Made by a program: the position numbers and the translations under genes. The notes beneath the pieces are model-generated. The model was not told where the DNA came from. It ran no database searches and worked only from the letters and a program-made list of their open reading frames with translations. From Sedimenticola sp. (GTDB lineage: Bacteria; Pseudomonadota; Gammaproteobacteria; Chromatiales; Chromatiaceae), in contig JALVTT010000015.1 of assembly GCA_027024025.1 (NCBI GenBank), positions 1 to 56,002 on the forward strand: a DNA stretch of 56,002 nucleotides, given 5' to 3'. Of the stretch, positions 55,811 through 56,002 are shown piece after piece; position 1 is the first letter of the stretch; every line of letters starts with the position of its first letter.

Positions 55811-56002
55811 ATGAAAAACGCGCCCGAAGGCGCGTTGCAGGGTTATTTGGCGGGGCCGGGGGCCGGTGCCGGTGTGGCCGGGGGCCGGGCCGCGGCGACG
55901 ACGGCCGAGCCGCTGCCCCCGGGGGGCCGGGTGGTCTACGCCGGGCTGGGGCTGGGCGGCTTCTCCGCCCGCGACGAGCTCGACGGGGACGGCCGGCGCG
56001 TG
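55811..56002 (+). other. Open plus-strand frame running off the window end; coding status doubtful
   Basis: ATG 55811 then [64 protein letters not shown]; the start overlaps a terminator hairpin and composition is extreme. Confidence 0.2.
55815..55837 (-). terminator. Terminator-like hairpin, minus orientation
   Basis: Minus strand AACGCGCC-TTCG-GGCGCGTTTTTC. Confidence 0.55.

Overview
The window is a high-GC gammaproteobacterial segment (roughly 70% GC in the core genes), about 95% of it ordinary housekeeping DNA. From left to right: a diaA fragment, yraN and lpoA (-) / rsmI (+); RNase P RNA (rnpB); a complete dcw division/cell-wall cluster (mraZ-rsmH-ftsL-ftsI-murE-murF-mraY-murD-ftsW-murG-murC-[52-aa ORF]-murB-ddlB-ftsQ-ftsA-ftsZ-lpxC); dciA (DUF721), an M23 peptidase, secA, argJ, a Nudix/ThiE-like fusion; yacG, zapD, coaE and a type IV pilus block (pilD, pilC, pilB, pilA, pilR, pilS); sucCD, nadE, glnB, bamD, rluD, pgeF, a GcvR-like ACT protein, def, clpB and an APC-like permease. 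I see no prophage, CRISPR array, tRNA or transposase, and no clear-cut new multi-gene system. The most interesting material: (i) a lower-GC pilin locus in which pilA is flanked by two different large GT-C-like membrane proteins with C-terminal TPR-like regions, one resembling TMTC proteins; these are candidates for a pilin/surface glycosylation module. (ii) A near-consensus sigma54 promoter for pilA with further palindromes upstream. (iii) An unlisted 52-aa ORF that exactly bridges murC and murB with overlapping start/stop codons. (iv) An mraZ leader where three 10-bp MraZ-type boxes are embedded in an RNA-hairpin-forming inverted repeat just downstream of a strong promoter. (v) Several dispersed palindromic repeats, one of which supplies the C-terminus of peptide deformylase and ends beside a sigma32 promoter of clpB. 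Both window ends look anomalous: a perfect 20-bp fold-back inverted repeat at position 1-58, and an 86% GC tail. I read these as probable contig-end artefacts.
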